Source: an uncultured Pelosinus sp.
GTDB lineage: Bacteria > Bacillota > Negativicutes > Sporomusales > Acetonemataceae
DNA length: 13,416 bases
Direction: 5' to 3'
Assembly (NCBI GenBank): GCA_900542835.1
Contig: UQPB01000064.1
Coordinates: 1 to 13,416 of the forward strand
Part shown: one piece after another, positions 13,379-13,416 of the stretch
How the letters are laid out: the number at the start of each line of letters is the position of its first letter
Position numbering within the stretch: position 1 is the stretch's first letter
The notes under the pieces: generated by a model
What the model saw: the letters and a program-made list of their open reading frames with translations, nothing else
The model's database searches: none
Told to the model about the DNA's origin: nothing
Program-made: the position numbers and the translations under genes

Positions 13379-13416
13379 ACGAACCACGGAGGGCACGGAG
13401 TTTCACGGAGGAGACA
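13379..13416. repeat. Dispersed intergenic element, start of a further copy (cut by the window end)
   Basis: GACGAACCACGGAGGGCACG starts at 13379 as it does at 13203, and the 19-base head (13384-13402) is identical to that of copies C and E. It therefore begins a second copy in tandem with copy E, 176 bases downstream. The remainder is beyond the window. Confidence 0.85.

Noticed and set aside
13088..13406. Open frames across the repeats at the right edge (also 3104-3307 and 3184-3513, 8197-8430, 840-1235) giving peptides with HRGHRG, TEGTE or LRALRGSS patterns
   Set aside because: They are translations of the CACGGAGG-type repeat itself, lack ribosome binding sites, and change frame between copies.
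13204..13416. CRISPR array suggested by regularly spaced short repeats
   Set aside because: The units are about 10 bases with no unique spacers of constant length. The copies are dispersed and have inverted arms. No cas genes are present.

Overview
The window most likely comes from a spore-forming, Gram-negative-walled Firmicute of the Negativicutes type (Sporomusa/Pelosinus-like). This is an inference. Its basis is strong AGGAGG-type ribosome binding sites, T-rich intrinsic terminators, a sporulation-kinase-like histidine kinase core, and a nucleotide-sugar and extracellular-polysaccharide gene set. No rRNA, tRNA or other taxonomic marker is present. All eleven protein genes lie on the minus strand, so the locus is transcribed from right to left.

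In transcription order: (1) 13073-10660 holds a polyprenyl-phosphate sugar-1-phosphate transferase and galE, two bases apart. (2) 10451-8435 holds an unrecognised multi-pass membrane protein, then an orphan ParA-type ATPase overlapping by 8 nt a small protein with a C-terminal membrane anchor. (3) 8065-6410 is an orphan membrane-bound PAS histidine kinase. (4) 6179-5007 is a FeeM-like N-acyltransferase fused to a cyclic-nucleotide-binding-like domain. (5) 4819-123 holds manC, a phosphoglucomutase/phosphomannomutase, a small GxxExxY (PD-(D/E)XK-like) protein and galU.

The metabolic genes fit together. The mutase supplies hexose-1-phosphates, GalU makes UDP-glucose, GalE makes UDP-galactose, ManC makes GDP-mannose, and the membrane transferase starts a polysaccharide on the lipid carrier. 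The kinase, the acyltransferase/cNMP protein and the ParA pair look like regulatory or positioning functions placed inside the polysaccharide locus.

The most unusual layer is not protein-coding. A family of intergenic elements of about 100-165 bp recurs in the same orientation at 1-100, 3256-3396, 8237-8372 and 13204-13367, and a further copy starts at 13379. Each is built from roughly 10-nt units of the type CAC(G/A)GAGGa, arranged as two inverted arms around an A/T-rich loop. At 1106-1695 the same arms bracket the A+T-rich GxxExxY gene instead of a loop. This suggests a gene-bearing version and gene-less, MITE-like versions of one mobile or regulatory element. Both ends of the window fall inside copies. 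Several intrinsic terminators, including a duplicated terminator module, divide the minus-strand genes into separate transcription units.
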